From the NCBI RefSeq assembly GCF_011516765.1, contig NZ_JAAABN010000008.1:100266-164265 (forward strand): a DNA stretch of 64,000 nucleotides, given 5' to 3'. The translations under genes were made by a program, and so were the position numbers. Source of the DNA: Acetobacter sicerae. GTDB lineage: Bacteria; Pseudomonadota; Alphaproteobacteria; Acetobacterales; Acetobacteraceae. The notes beneath the pieces are model-generated. The model was not told the DNA's origin, did no database searches, and worked only from the letters and a program-made list of their open reading frames with translations. Below, piece after piece: positions 37,380-47,067 of the stretch; within the stretch, counting starts at the first letter, position 1; each line of letters opens with the position of its first letter.

Positions 37380-38318
37380 TTACAAAGAAGGCTGCGTCCC
37401 CGGCCAGTTGCGGGAAGATGCCATGGCCTTTGCAAGTCCAATAAGCAGTTCCCTGACAGCAAGGGAAGCTTCCGTCTCAGGAATCATCTCTGGCACACAA
37501 AGTGAGACGACTTCATGAATGGTTGGATTATGGAGTGGCCAGATCTTCGATTTCCCGGGCACGACAATGCGGCTTGCTACGGACCAGGGGAGGATGGTGC
37601 TGCCGAGGCCTTCGACAATGGCGTCTTTTAATGTCAGCAGCGCTTCGATTTCAGCCGCGATCCGGGGTTCCAGTTGCTTACGCACGAACGCCATATCAAT
37701 GCTTTTGCGGACGAAGTTATGGCTGGGGGGCACCAGAAGCGGAATATCGACAATATCCTGTAACCGGACAGCGCCTGTGTCCGAACATGGAAGTTCAAGA
37801 GCTTCCGGCGCCAGAAGAAAGAATTCCTCTTTCATCAGGGGCGTAAACACGACACCCTTCATCGGTCCGACGCCATGGATGACGGCCATATCCAGCCTGC
37901 CGGTCATGACCAGTTCGCTGTAGATGTCATCAAAACTTTCGGTCAGATGCAGGGTTATGCCCGGCAGTTGCTCGCGGACAAGACGCAGCAGTTCCACCGA
38001 CAGGGTGGAACCGGCGCTGTAGGGAGACAGGCCGACCGAGACCTTGCCCACGAGCGGGCCGCTGCCCAGGTTGATTTCAACCATGGCGCGATCGAGTTGC
38101 TTGATCAGGGTCTGAGCGTGACGATAGAGATCGGAGCCTGCCGCAGTCGGAGTGACGCCGCTTTTGCTGCGGATCACCAGCTTCTTTTTGAAGGTGCTTT
38201 CCAGTGTCGCCAGCTGCTGGCTGAGGGCAGGCTGCGCGATATTGAGCAGATCGGCCGCGCGTGAAATGGAGCCAAGGTCAATGATCTTTACGAATGCCTG
38301 AAGGCGCCTGATGTCCAT
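37380..38318 (-). CDS. LysR-family regulator, Nac-like
   Basis: A 312-residue LTTR. The N-terminus MDIRRLQAFVKIIDLGSISR, then IAQPALSQQLATLE, is very like that of Nac/Cbl-type regulators; a substrate-binding domain follows. Nac is the nitrogen assimilation control protein; whether this one answers to nitrogen is inference. Divergent from a TonB-dependent receptor with a 337-nt gap, so the receptor (and possibly the aminotransferase beyond) is the likeliest target. Confidence 0.88.
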   Translation of the reverse strand: MDIRRLQAFVKIIDLGSISRAADLLNIAQPALSQQLATLESTFKKKLVIRSKSGVTPTAAGSDLYRHAQTLIKQLDRAMVEINLGSGPLVGKVSVGLSPYSAGSTLSVELLRLVREQLPGITLHLTESFDDIYSELVMTGRLDMAVIHGVGPMKGVVFTPLMKEEFFLLAPEALELPCSDTGAVRLQDIVDIPLLVPPSHNFVRKSIDMAFVRKQLEPRIAAEIEALLTLKDAIVEGLGSTILPWSVASRIVVPGKSKIWPLHNPTIHEVVSLCVPEMIPETEASLAVRELLIGLAKAMASSRNWPGTQPSL

Positions 38319-38655
38319 GTGAATCCCCAGGTGCGTGATGCGTCAGTGAGAAATATCAGGCTCCGAATCTACGATATTCCCTGCTTTCAATGATTATGGA
38401 TGTTTGCTCCGCAGCGCAATGGCTGGTGTTGATGGATCGGCGAAACAGCGCTCCGCATTTATTGTTTCACATAAGGAATGATTTGAGCGCTTGAAAAAAA
38501 TAACGAATTTTTCGATAGATAACATGATTCGCTGCTTTTTCCCGAAGGAGAAAATCATGACGTATCGTTAATATGTATGACGCCAAATCATAACGGAACC
38601 GTATCATATTCATACCAGCACAGATGTGCTCATTTAAGGGTGGTGTCGGGAGAAT
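38319..38655. promoter_or_regulatory. Divergent regulatory region, LysR / TonB receptor
   Basis: 337 nt without genes between divergent starts. A weak dyad atatc-N15-gatat is at 38353-38377, 35 nt upstream of the LysR start. The remainder is AT-rich and must carry both promoters. No Fur-box-like or riboswitch-like element recognised. Confidence 0.35.
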
Positions 38656-41118
38656 ATGATGGCAGGTCTGTCGAAAAAGAAATTGTATCTTGCTTCCGGC
38701 ATGATGGCCAGTTCCTTCATGGCAGCGCCGGGATATGCCGAGACGGTGTCTGTCCATAAGCCGGTAAAGCATTACAAGGCAGAGAAAAAGGTTTCTTCAT
38801 CGACACGTCCGGCTCACGTCGCGCCCACGTCGGTCAATGCCAAGGACGCGGAAGTGGTGCATGTCGCCGCCCGGAAAAGAAACTCCGTCTTCATGACGTC
38901 CACGCCGCCGCACAGCACGACACAGGTGACCGTTGTGACGGGCGCTGATCTCATGAAAACCGGTCAGACGGATGTTCTTTCCGCGCTGGCGCAGGCTAAT
39001 CCGGCGATCACCACGGCAGCGCTGCCCGGCGGCGGCGCCAGTTCCTTCGTGAAAACCATGCAGCTGCGCGGTCAGTCGCCTGACGATACGCTGATTCTGG
39101 TCAACGGACATCGTCGTCATATCGGTGCGAACTTCAATTCCAATGCTGGCACCAACTGGGGCAGTGAGCCTGCCGATATTTCGCTCATTCCGGTATCCGC
39201 CATTGACCATATCGAAGTGATTACCGAAGGAGCCTCGGCGCTGTACGGGCAGGACGCCATTGCCGGTGCCGTGAACATCGTTCTCAAGCACGATACGCAT
39301 GGCGGCACCGTCAACTTCAAGAACAGTGGTTTCTACGCAGGAGACGGGCAGGGGCTTGATGGCTCCGCAAATTATGGCATGGCGCTGGGGCAGAACGGCG
39401 GATACCTTGATCTGGCCGCGCAGGTGACGCATCAGCTGCCGACAACCAGAGGCGGCGATTTTTACGGCACCTTGTTCAGTGATTCCCGGAATGAGACTGC
39501 CAATCGCGATGTGCAGCGTGGTCTTGGTATCCCAAAATCGACGCTGGAGACGATCAGCGAAAATATGGCCGTGCCGGTAGCTAAAGGCTTCCAGTTTTAC
39601 AGCACGTCGACATTTTCCCATCGTCGCGCCAATGTTGCCGAAACGTACCGAAGCGCCGCTGACAGCGATACCTGGATCAATACAAACCTGTATCCTCTCG
39701 GTAATCAGCCTTACATCACCATGGATCAGTATGATTTCGAAACAGACAATGGAATCAGAACGCATCAGTTTGGTTTTGCATGGGATGCTTACATTACTTA
39801 CGGACGTGACAAGCAGGATTACGGAACCAAAGATTCCGAAAACATGTCATTTCCCGACAGCACCCAGACATCGTTCTATGATGGCGCGTCCATTGCGTCT
39901 GAAATGACTGCTGGTTTGAGGGGGTCACGATCTTTCCATACGGATCTGCTGCCTAAGGATATCAATCTCAGATTTGGAGGTGAGTATCGTCACGACACCT
40001 TCCAGATGACTGAGGGTGAGGCGGCTTCATGGGAAGGTCTTGGCGCAACGGATCATCCCGGTAACGTGCCCATGGCCGTGACCCATCAGAACCGTGACGT
40101 CTATGAAGGTAACGTCAATCTTGATTTCTATGTAACGAAGAAATGGGAGTGGACGCTCGGAGGTCGTGTCGCCAGCTACAACAATCTCGCCACGGTCGAA
40201 ACGGGATCCATCGGTACGCGTTATGACTTCAACAAGCGTTGGGCCATTCGCGCCAATATCAATACCGGCTATCGTCCGCCGACCCTTGGGGAGATGTCCT
40301 ACTTCTACTCGGCTCCGTATCCGGGGTACACGGTCGATCAGGTGCCGGCGAACAGCGCCATTGCCAAATATCTTGGTGCCGGCAACATGAAGGGCGAGTA
40401 TTCCAGAAGCTATACGATTGGCATCGACGCGACGCCGGTGGATAATTTCCAGGTCACGGCGAACCTGTATTACATCGCCATCAACGGTCGTCTTGGAAGC
40501 ACGAAATCTTACAGTGTGAACCAGAATGATTCGGAACTGATGGATCTTCTGCGTCAATCGAATCTGGAAAGCGCGACAACACTGTCCTATTACGCCAATC
40601 TGTATAACACGCAGACATTTGGCGGTGATCTGAACGCGAATTATACCCTGAAGACCAGACGATATGGTAAATTCCGGTTCGCGATGGGGATCAACTTCTC
40701 GGATAATGAAATCCGGTCCGCAAAGAACGATCTGGTCAATGAATACACCAAAATGATGGTGTTGCGTGCGGCTCCCAAAAACCGCGAACAGATCAGCGTG
40801 AACTGGGAGATGGGAAAATGGTCGGTCTTCGTGCAGGAAATGCGTTACGGGTCGGTTGTCTATATGGCGGCGCCGACCGGGGCTGGTAGTGTTCCGTTCA
40901 TGCAGAATCCCGGGTTCATTACAAATCTGGAAGTGGATTACAAGATTCTGCCGCAGTGGACAGTCGGAGTGGGGGCGAACAATCTCGGAAACAAGTATCC
41001 GACGCGGGTGCCTCGTGCGATTGCAAACTCACAGCAGGGACTGTCGAAATATGCGTCCTATTCACCGTATGGTTTCAATGGCGGAATGTATTACGTAAAG
41101 ACTTCTCTGAACTTCTAA
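38656..41118 (+). CDS. TonB-dependent outer-membrane receptor
   Basis: 820 residues. Signal peptide (KKKLYLASGMMASSFMAAPG, cleavage near GYAE), a short linker with possible TonB box EVVHVAA, then a plug domain. The plug has TQVTVVTGADLMKTGQ, MQLRGQSPDDTLILVNGHRR and EVITEGASALYGQDAIAGAV. A 22-strand barrel of alternating aromatic strands follows, ending in the typical terminal Phe (YYVKTSLNF). Imports a ligand across the outer membrane with TonB energy; the ligand cannot be told. It has no N-terminal secretin/STN signalling domain. Neighbours: Nac-like LysR upstream, class I aminotransferase downstream. Confidence 0.95.
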   Translation: MMAGLSKKKLYLASGMMASSFMAAPGYAETVSVHKPVKHYKAEKKVSSSTRPAHVAPTSVNAKDAEVVHVAARKRNSVFMTSTPPHSTTQVTVVTGADLMKTGQTDVLSALAQANPAITTAALPGGGASSFVKTMQLRGQSPDDTLILVNGHRRHIGANFNSNAGTNWGSEPADISLIPVSAIDHIEVITEGASALYGQDAIAGAVNIVLKHDTHGGTVNFKNSGFYAGDGQGLDGSANYGMALGQNGGYLDLAAQVTHQLPTTRGGDFYGTLFSDSRNETANRDVQRGLGIPKSTLETISENMAVPVAKGFQFYSTSTFSHRRANVAETYRSAADSDTWINTNLYPLGNQPYITMDQYDFETDNGIRTHQFGFAWDAYITYGRDKQDYGTKDSENMSFPDSTQTSFYDGASIASEMTAGLRGSRSFHTDLLPKDINLRFGGEYRHDTFQMTEGEAASWEGLGATDHPGNVPMAVTHQNRDVYEGNVNLDFYVTKKWEWTLGGRVASYNNLATVETGSIGTRYDFNKRWAIRANINTGYRPPTLGEMSYFYSAPYPGYTVDQVPANSAIAKYLGAGNMKGEYSRSYTIGIDATPVDNFQVTANLYYIAINGRLGSTKSYSVNQNDSELMDLLRQSNLESATTLSYYANLYNTQTFGGDLNANYTLKTRRYGKFRFAMGINFSDNEIRSAKNDLVNEYTKMMVLRAAPKNREQISVNWEMGKWSVFVQEMRYGSVVYMAAPTGAGSVPFMQNPGFITNLEVDYKILPQWTVGVGANNLGNKYPTRVPRAIANSQQGLSKYASYSPYGFNGGMYYVKTSLNF

Positions 41119-41461
41119 GAAATGTTCCATATATGGTGAACGTATTCTCGGAAAGAGAACCGACAGCACCTCCTCACTCGCAGGCTTATAAAGTCAGCGG
41201 GTGAGGAACCGTTTTCGACGGCCTGTTGAACACGAACAGATCGTCTCTCACCTTTAATAGTCAAAAGCGTCTTTAACGGGCTGAAGTCTCGTTGAACGAC
41301 AACTCTATACGGATGCCTTTATTGGAAAAATTATCTGCGTTCATAGGATTGTTATATGACGCCAGATTGTTTTCCCCGCTACCCATTCTGCTTCGCAATG
41401 ATTTAGGATGGTTCTGATTATATTATCTGTCCAATCGAACAAACGCTGGAGAATAGAGCTG
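41119..41461. other. Intergenic region, TonB receptor to aminotransferase
   Basis: 343 nt. A hairpin-like sequence (cctcactcgcagg … gcgggtgagg, about 41170-41208) may end the receptor transcript, without a T-run. The remaining 200 nt are AT-rich and probably hold the aminotransferase promoter. No gene supported. Confidence 0.4.
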
Positions 41462-42664
41462 ATGCCTGGTTTTGCAGATCGACTGAACGGGATCGGAATC
41501 TCTGCTTCTGCAGCCATGACAGATAAAGCGACCGCGCTGAAAGCGGAAGGGCTGAAGATCATCAGCCTCTCTTCCGGTGAGCCGGATTTTCCCACGCCAG
41601 AACATGCTGTTGAAGCTGCTGTCGATGCAGCCCGGGGCGGCGATACGAAATATCCACCCCAGGCAGGCAAGCCCGCGCTGAAAAAAGCGATCCAGGCGAA
41701 GTTCCTGAGAGACAACAGTCTCGATTACGCACTGGATGAAATTCTGGTGGCGAATGGCGCCAAGCAGATCATCTATGACGCCATGATGGCCACCATCAAT
41801 CCTGGTGACGAGGTTGTTCTGCCGACGCCCTACTGGATCAGTTATGCCGACATCGCCCGGCTTGGCGGTGCCGAGATCGTGCTGGTTCCGTGTCCGGCCG
41901 CCAGCAATTTCCGTCTTTCGGCGGCGGATCTTGATGCCGCGATCACGCCACGCACCAAATGGCTCGTGCTGAATTTTCCCAACAATCCGACCGGCGCATG
42001 TTGTTCCCGGAAAGACATGGAGGAGATTGCGGCGGTCATGCTGAAGCATGAGCATGTCTGGATCATGACAGACGATATCTATGAACATCTCGTCTATGAT
42101 GATTTCAATTTCTGCACGCTGGCGGAAGTTGAGCCACGTCTCAAAGAGCGTGTGCTGACCGTCAATGGTGTTTCCAAAGCATATGCCATGACCGGTTGGC
42201 GCGTTGGTTTCTGTGGCGGACCGCGTGACCTGATCGCTGTCATGAACAACATGCAGGGACAGTCGACCAGCGGTATCAACACGCTTGCACAGGCCGCCGC
42301 CATTGCCGCTCTGGAAGGACCGCAGGATTTTCTGCGTGAACGTGCCGCTGAGTATCAGACACGGCGGGATATCGTTGTCAGTCTGCTGAATGCGATTCCG
42401 GGCGTGGAGTGTCATACCCCCCAGGGCGCGTTCTATGTTTATCCGGATATCAGCGCCTGTATTGGAAAAGTGACGCCGGAAGGACGGCAGATCAAGACCG
42501 ATGCGGATTTTGTCATGGCGCTTCTGGAAGAAAAGCAGGTAGCGACCGTTCAGGGCGCGGCGTACGGGATGAGTCCTTTCTTCCGTATTTCTTATGCCAC
42601 CAGTGTTGAGACGCTGCGGGAGGGCTGCCAGCGTATTGCTGAATTTGTGCAGTCTCTGAAATAG
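41462..42664 (+). CDS. Class I/II aminotransferase (aspartate aminotransferase type)
   Basis: A 400-residue PLP fold-type I enzyme. N-terminal MTDKATALKAEG and ISLSSGEPDFPTPEHAVEAA are followed by TKYPPQAGKPALKKAI and NFPNNPTGACCS. PLP-binding Lys239 is in VSKAYAMTGWRVGF, and the carboxylate-binding Arg is near FFRISYATS. This is the Ig-subgroup pattern of alphaproteobacterial aspartate/prephenate aminotransferases. ATG 41462 chosen; upstream in-frame codons to 41408 are not conserved. Followed by a strong terminator. Confidence 0.93.
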   Translation: MPGFADRLNGIGISASAAMTDKATALKAEGLKIISLSSGEPDFPTPEHAVEAAVDAARGGDTKYPPQAGKPALKKAIQAKFLRDNSLDYALDEILVANGAKQIIYDAMMATINPGDEVVLPTPYWISYADIARLGGAEIVLVPCPAASNFRLSAADLDAAITPRTKWLVLNFPNNPTGACCSRKDMEEIAAVMLKHEHVWIMTDDIYEHLVYDDFNFCTLAEVEPRLKERVLTVNGVSKAYAMTGWRVGFCGGPRDLIAVMNNMQGQSTSGINTLAQAAAIAALEGPQDFLRERAAEYQTRRDIVVSLLNAIPGVECHTPQGAFYVYPDISACIGKVTPEGRQIKTDADFVMALLEEKQVATVQGAAYGMSPFFRISYATSVETLREGCQRIAEFVQSLK

Positions 42665-42702
42665 AGAAAGCAGAAAAAGCAGTCGTCCTGTTATGAAGAA
42701 AC

Positions 42703-42743
42703 GCGGTCAAAAGGAGCATGCTGCCCTTTTGACCGCTTTTTTT
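42703..42743 (+). terminator. Terminator after aminotransferase
   Basis: Perfect 12-bp stem gcggtcaaaagg/ccttttgaccgc with a 10-nt loop and seven T, 38 nt past the stop. The following 243 nt to 42986 hold no gene. Confidence 0.95.
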
Positions 42744-42986
42744 AATATACAAAAAAAGAATTGAAGATCAGTTCTCACGTAAGAGGCTGGCCTATATGCA
42801 AAGGCATACTCTCAGGGTTTATGGGAGAAATGAGTTACGCGACCGCTACGATAACCGCTGAGCAATCCGGCGAAACAGCATGGATATGCACGGCTCGTGC
42901 CTCAAATAGTTTCTTTGTACAAAAGACACGTCAGTGATTTAAGAAATTTTTGTTATTCAGACGCCCAGGCATAAAACGCTTTTAAT

Positions 42987-43445
42987 TTAAGCGTCTGAAT
43001 CGGTCCTGATTTTCATGATTTCTGTGCCGAAGCCAGTTAGCTCACCTTCCGGTGCAGTGATCTCGATAACTTCGCCATCAACGGATGCCATAACAGGTAT
43101 CTGAAGCGTTTCCAGCGTCAGTAAGGCAACAACATCACCGGCTTTCACATATGATCCGACTGATGCGAATGGAGTGCTGCGTAAGGGATGGGTGAAAGTC
43201 AGAACACCGAAATACGGTGTCTTTACCGGGACGCAGTTATCGACAGCATCGGTTTCCTGAGACGGAAGAGATGGCGTACACCGGGTTTCAATCTGCGGCT
43301 TTTCTTGCGAAGTCTTTATGAAAAGCCTTGCGCCATCCGGACCAGACAGTTCAAACGTCTCAAGTCCGGCCTGAACCAGCATATCAGCGATACTGGCGAT
43401 ATCATCAGTATCGAAAGCAGGAATGCGTGCGGCTGATCCGGTCAT
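42987..43445 (-). CDS. BCCP-like protein lacking the biotinylation lysine
   Basis: A 152-residue protein with an N-terminal helix (DDIASIADMLVQAGLETFEL), a variable linker, and a C-terminal biotinyl/lipoyl beta-barrel. The barrel has PYFGVLTFTHP, VGSYVKAGDVVALLTLETLQ and SVDGEVIEITAPEGELTGFG. Where AccB proteins have E-A-M-K, this one has E-T-L-Q (Gln115), so it cannot carry biotin by the known mechanism. It overlaps accC by 4 nt (43442-43445) and is last in SDR-accB-accC-this. Probably a structural or degenerate paralogue of the true BCCP two genes upstream. Confidence 0.8.
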   Translation of the reverse strand: MTGSAARIPAFDTDDIASIADMLVQAGLETFELSGPDGARLFIKTSQEKPQIETRCTPSLPSQETDAVDNCVPVKTPYFGVLTFTHPLRSTPFASVGSYVKAGDVVALLTLETLQIPVMASVDGEVIEITAPEGELTGFGTEIMKIRTDSDA

Positions 43446-44809
43446 GGTACAGCTCTTTCTTCAAGCCATTTTTCAAGAAAGTGAATATCCATACTGCCCT
43501 TTCGGACGGTCGGATTGGCCAGAAGGTCCTGATGAAGGCCGATATTGGTCGATATGCCTTCCACCTTCATTTCAGCCAGAGCAATCTGCAGGCGAGCAAT
43601 GGCTTCTTCCCGTGTTGCGCCATAACCAATGATTTTTCCAATAAGGGAATCGTAGTAAGGCGGGATCGTATATCCTGAGACAACATGGCTATCGATGCGG
43701 ATGCCCGGACCTCCCGGCAGATCCCAGCGCGTCACCGTGCCGGGAGACGGCAGAAATGTCGCTCCATCTTCCGCGTTCAGACGACATTCAATGGCGTGAC
43801 CACGAAAGAGAATGTCTTCCTGCCTGATGGACAGTCTATCGCCCTGAGCGATACGCAACTGCTCCGCGACGATATCGATATCCGTGATCTGTTCCGTGAC
43901 TGGATGTTCGACCTGAACACGGGTGTTCATTTCGATAAAAGCGAATACACCGTCTTCGTATAGAAATTCGAATGTTCCCGCGCCACGATAGCCAATGTGG
44001 CGACAGGCTTCTGCGCAGCGTTCGCCAATTTCCGCGATGACTGCGGCGTCGATGCCCGGTGGGGGAGCCTCTTCGAGAACCTTCTGATGTCGTCTTTGCA
44101 ACGAGCAGTCACGTGCGCCAAGCCAGAGGGCGACGCCGTGCGTATCACAGAGAACCTGAATCTCGATATGGCGTGGTTTCTGCATGAATTTTTCGAGATA
44201 CAGAGTCGGGTTTCCGAACGCCTGCTGCGCTTCTCGAGAGGTCAGACCAACGGCTTCGATCAGATCTTCTGCCCGGAGCACGACGCGCATGCCCCGTCCG
44301 CCGCCGCCGCCTGATGCTTTGACGATAACCGGAAAACCAACCTTTTCAGCCAGAGCCAGAATGTCATCGGGGGATTCTGGTAAAGGGCCGTCTGATCCGG
44401 GCACACAGGGGACACCTGCCGCCAGCATCGTGCGTTTGGCGGTGATCTTGTCGCCCATCATCCGGATTGAAGACCCGGTTGGCCCGATGAATGTCAGGCC
44501 AGCGTCTTCAACAGCTTCAGCAAAATCAGCATTTTCGGAGAGGAAGCCATAACCCGGATGGATGGCCGTGGCGCCTGTCGCCCGTGCCGCCAGCAAAAGT
44601 CCGTCCGGATCGAGATAGCTGCGGGATGCCGCTGCCGGGCCGATGCACAGGGCGATATCGGCTTCCTGCACATGACGGCTGTCTTTATCGGCATCTGAAT
44701 AAACGGCGACTGTCTCCAGACCAAGCTGTCGACAGGCCCGCTGGATGCGCAATGCGATTTCACCGCGATTGGCGATCAGGACTCTGTTGAAACGATGAGT
44801 ATCAGTCAT
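43442..44809 (-). CDS. accC: Biotin carboxylase subunit (AccC-like)
   Basis: A 455-residue ATP-grasp biotin carboxylase: VLIANRGEIALRI, IHPGYGFLSENADFAE, the glycine-rich KASGGGGGRGMRV, VQVEHPVTEQITDIDIV, and the C-terminal barrel. It carboxylates biotin on a BCCP using ATP and bicarbonate. Its company (pxpABC opposite) suggests it serves a dedicated biotin-dependent enzyme rather than the housekeeping acetyl-CoA carboxylase; the symbol marks similarity only. It has 4-nt overlaps with both neighbours. Confidence 0.9.
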   Translation of the reverse strand: MTDTHRFNRVLIANRGEIALRIQRACRQLGLETVAVYSDADKDSRHVQEADIALCIGPAAASRSYLDPDGLLLAARATGATAIHPGYGFLSENADFAEAVEDAGLTFIGPTGSSIRMMGDKITAKRTMLAAGVPCVPGSDGPLPESPDDILALAEKVGFPVIVKASGGGGGRGMRVVLRAEDLIEAVGLTSREAQQAFGNPTLYLEKFMQKPRHIEIQVLCDTHGVALWLGARDCSLQRRHQKVLEEAPPPGIDAAVIAEIGERCAEACRHIGYRGAGTFEFLYEDGVFAFIEMNTRVQVEHPVTEQITDIDIVAEQLRIAQGDRLSIRQEDILFRGHAIECRLNAEDGATFLPSPGTVTRWDLPGGPGIRIDSHVVSGYTIPPYYDSLIGKIIGYGATREEAIARLQIALAEMKVEGISTNIGLHQDLLANPTVRKGSMDIHFLEKWLEERAVP

Positions 44810-45240
44810 GCCAAACGAAACAGGGGAGTCCCTGCCTCCACTTCCGCGCCATCTTCCACCAGGATTTTTGCGATCCGTCCGGATTGCGTCGCCTTGACTG
44901 CATTGAAGACCTTCATGGCCTCGACCAGACCGACCTGCTGTCCTGCCTCGACCGTATCGCCGACTTTCACATAAGCCGGAGTTCCGGGAGAGGGTGAAAG
45001 GTGAAAAACACCATAGGTGGGTGACGGAATCACCGGATCCTGGGAGGGTGAATCGGTCGTGGCGTCGGCTGCCTGTGCAGGCGCATGCCTGCCCGGATCG
45101 GACGACGGGATGAAATCAGTCGTCGCACCGCCAGCCTGTCGTGTCAGCCTGATCTTCCACCCGCCCTCTTCGATTTCGAGTTCATCGATCGGAGAGCGGG
45201 CCAGCAGATCGACCAGACGCCGGATCTGCGGAATATCCAC
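44806..45240 (-). CDS. accB: Biotin carboxyl carrier protein (AccB-like)
   Basis: A 144-residue BCCP: N-terminal helix IRRLVDLLARSPIDELEIEE, Pro/Ala linker, and biotinyl domain with the canonical EAMKVFN holding Lys110. Also present are the thumb-like PSPGTPAYVKVGDTVEAGQQ and the closing VEAGTPLFRL. It carries carboxybiotin between AccC and a carboxyltransferase. Overlaps the accC start by 4 nt; 5 nt after the SDR gene. Confidence 0.9.
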   Translation of the reverse strand: MDIPQIRRLVDLLARSPIDELEIEEGGWKIRLTRQAGGATTDFIPSSDPGRHAPAQAADATTDSPSQDPVIPSPTYGVFHLSPSPGTPAYVKVGDTVEAGQQVGLVEAMKVFNAVKATQSGRIAKILVEDGAEVEAGTPLFRLA

Positions 45241-45245
45241 CGTTT

Positions 45246-46001
45246 TCAGACCTTGCCGGTGGTTTTCTTTGCGAAGTTCAGTCCGCCTACCACCTGCATG
45301 GTGGGTAGAACCTCCATGAAGCTGACATTCATGCGTGATGGCGCGAGCACGGCGAAAGCGACCGAATTGGCGATATCTTCCGGCAGCAGGGATTCGTATT
45401 CATCGAAAAACCGCTTTTTCGCTTCTGCCATGTCGCCAATCAGACGACCAAAGACTTCTGTCTCCACGCGGGCAGGGGAGATTTCAGTGACGCGGATATG
45501 ATGTCCAAACAGGTCACAGCGCAGCTGCTGTGACAGGGAGTGAACCCCGGCCTTCGTTGCATGATAGACGGTGTTGCCGCCTGCGAAGGCGTAATGGCCC
45601 GCAATGGAACTGATGTTGACGATATGCCCACGATCGCGCTGCATCATGCCGGGTACGACAAGCGCGGTCAGCTGCAGGACCGCCCGGAGGTTGACGTCAA
45701 CCAGTGCGTCGATGTCTTCGGGTGTCGTCTTTGTGATGTTGCCTGTGCGGGACTGTCCAGCATTGTTGATCAGCACATCGACTTCGATGTCGTTGATGAG
45801 CGCCTCAATGCCTTTCTGGTCCGCAACACTGACTGCGTGAGGGATGCAGCCGGTCTCTTCCGCCAGTTGCGCCAGACGTTTCTCGTCACGGGCCACCGCA
45901 TGCACTTCCAGCCCGGCCTCCCTGAGGCGTCTGACAATCGCCGCGCCGATTCCGGAGGAAGCGCCAGTAACGAGAGCGTTACGATATGGCTGACTGCTCA
46001 T
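45246..46001 (-). CDS. Short-chain dehydrogenase/reductase
   Basis: A 251-residue classical SDR: cofactor motif VTGASSGIGAAIVRRL (about 11-26), INNAGQSR, SSIAGHYAFAG with the active-site Ser, and YHATKAGVHSLSQQL with Tyr and Lys. It resembles the YdfG-like NADP-dependent 3-hydroxy acid dehydrogenases by its AVARDEKRL segment. First gene of the leftward operon SDR-accB-accC-BCCP-like, divergent from pxpB. Substrate unknown. Confidence 0.9.
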   Translation of the reverse strand: MSSQPYRNALVTGASSGIGAAIVRRLREAGLEVHAVARDEKRLAQLAEETGCIPHAVSVADQKGIEALINDIEVDVLINNAGQSRTGNITKTTPEDIDALVDVNLRAVLQLTALVVPGMMQRDRGHIVNISSIAGHYAFAGGNTVYHATKAGVHSLSQQLRCDLFGHHIRVTEISPARVETEVFGRLIGDMAEAKKRFFDEYESLLPEDIANSVAFAVLAPSRMNVSFMEVLPTMQVVGGLNFAKKTTGKV

Positions 46002-46353
46002 GCTGATGATCCCAGTTCTGAAAAAAATGCCCTGTCCGCAAGCATACAGGCGGCGAGCTTGGAATGTTGTAATGATATTAGTATCGTAACGATTTCAGCG
46101 CCAAGAGCAGTTCGTTCTCACGTCATAAGATAATACTATACCGCAGGCGCGGTCCTCACGACCTATAAGATTATCCGATGGCCTCACAGCGGGAAGAGGG
46201 CTGGAAATAATTTCGGAAACAATTCTATTTTCCCTGATGGACACTGAACGGTGCGACACCTTGGAAATCCGCGTTTCCTGAGCGGTTCCGATGGTCCTTT
46301 CAAGAGGCTGCACTGGGAAGACAGTTACTGGACCGTATATTTTGAATGATGAC
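46002..46353. promoter_or_regulatory. Divergent regulatory region, SDR/acc and pxp operons
   Basis: 352 nt without genes, AT-rich, with the motif cataagataatactata at 46124-46140 and a related atgatattagtatcgta at about 46072-46088. A close match, cataatcgtaatagtata, lies at 48904-48921 before the EamA gene. These could be operator copies of one regulator. It must contain promoters for both operons. Confidence 0.35.
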
Positions 46354-47067
46354 ATGACAGATATTCAGGAACGTAGCATCAGCCTGTCAGGTCAGAAAAC
46401 CGGTCCTGTCGGTGACGAGGCCCCGATCATCAGCATGATTGGCACCCGCGCCATGCTGTTTGAAGCGCCGGGCGATTTCACTATGGCGCATCAGCGTCGT
46501 ATCTGGGCGTTGATCGAGGCTGCTGAAAGCCGCAGTGACGTGCAGGAACTTGTTCCGGGCGTGACGAATCTGATGCTCGTTTTCACAACGCCCCCGAAAG
46601 ATCCGGAACAGATCGCTGCATGGCTGCATCACGCTTGGGACACGCTGCCGGAACGCCATATCGAAGGGCGTCTGTTCGAGGTCGGCGTCCAGTATGGCGG
46701 TGAACTCGGTGAGGATCTGCATCGTGTCGCCGAACATGCCGGTTTGACGCCGGAGGAAGTGATCTCGATTCACCATGGTAATGAATACACGGTCTGCGCC
46801 ATCGGGAGCGCTCCCGGTTTCGGTTATCTGCACGGGCTTGATCCGCGTATCGCCACCCCACGAAAATCCGTTCCGTCTCTGCACATGCTGGCTGGAACTG
46901 TCACGATCGGCGGGATGCAGGCCGGTATTTCCGCCCTGACAGGACCGAACGGGTGGAACTCGATCGGTTTTACTGAAATCACGCTGTTCGATCCAATGAA
47001 GGAGCCACCAGCGCTGTTTGCAATCGGTGACCGCATCCGTTTCTATCCTGAGAGTATCGTGCTGTGA
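46354..47067 (+). CDS. pxpB: 5-oxoprolinase subunit B (KipI-like)
   Basis: A 237-residue protein of the KipI/carboxyltransferase-domain subunit 1 family: MIGTRAMLFEAPGDF, YTVCAIGSAPGFGYLHGLD, PRIATPRKSVPSLHMLAGTV, GGMQAGISALTGPNGWNSIG. With PxpC and PxpA it forms the ATP-dependent 5-oxoprolinase of prokaryotes. ATG 46354 is taken as start; an upstream in-frame ATG at 46291 would give an unusual extension. Overlaps pxpC by 4 nt (GTGA). Confidence 0.88.
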   Translation: MTDIQERSISLSGQKTGPVGDEAPIISMIGTRAMLFEAPGDFTMAHQRRIWALIEAAESRSDVQELVPGVTNLMLVFTTPPKDPEQIAAWLHHAWDTLPERHIEGRLFEVGVQYGGELGEDLHRVAEHAGLTPEEVISIHHGNEYTVCAIGSAPGFGYLHGLDPRIATPRKSVPSLHMLAGTVTIGGMQAGISALTGPNGWNSIGFTEITLFDPMKEPPALFAIGDRIRFYPESIVL

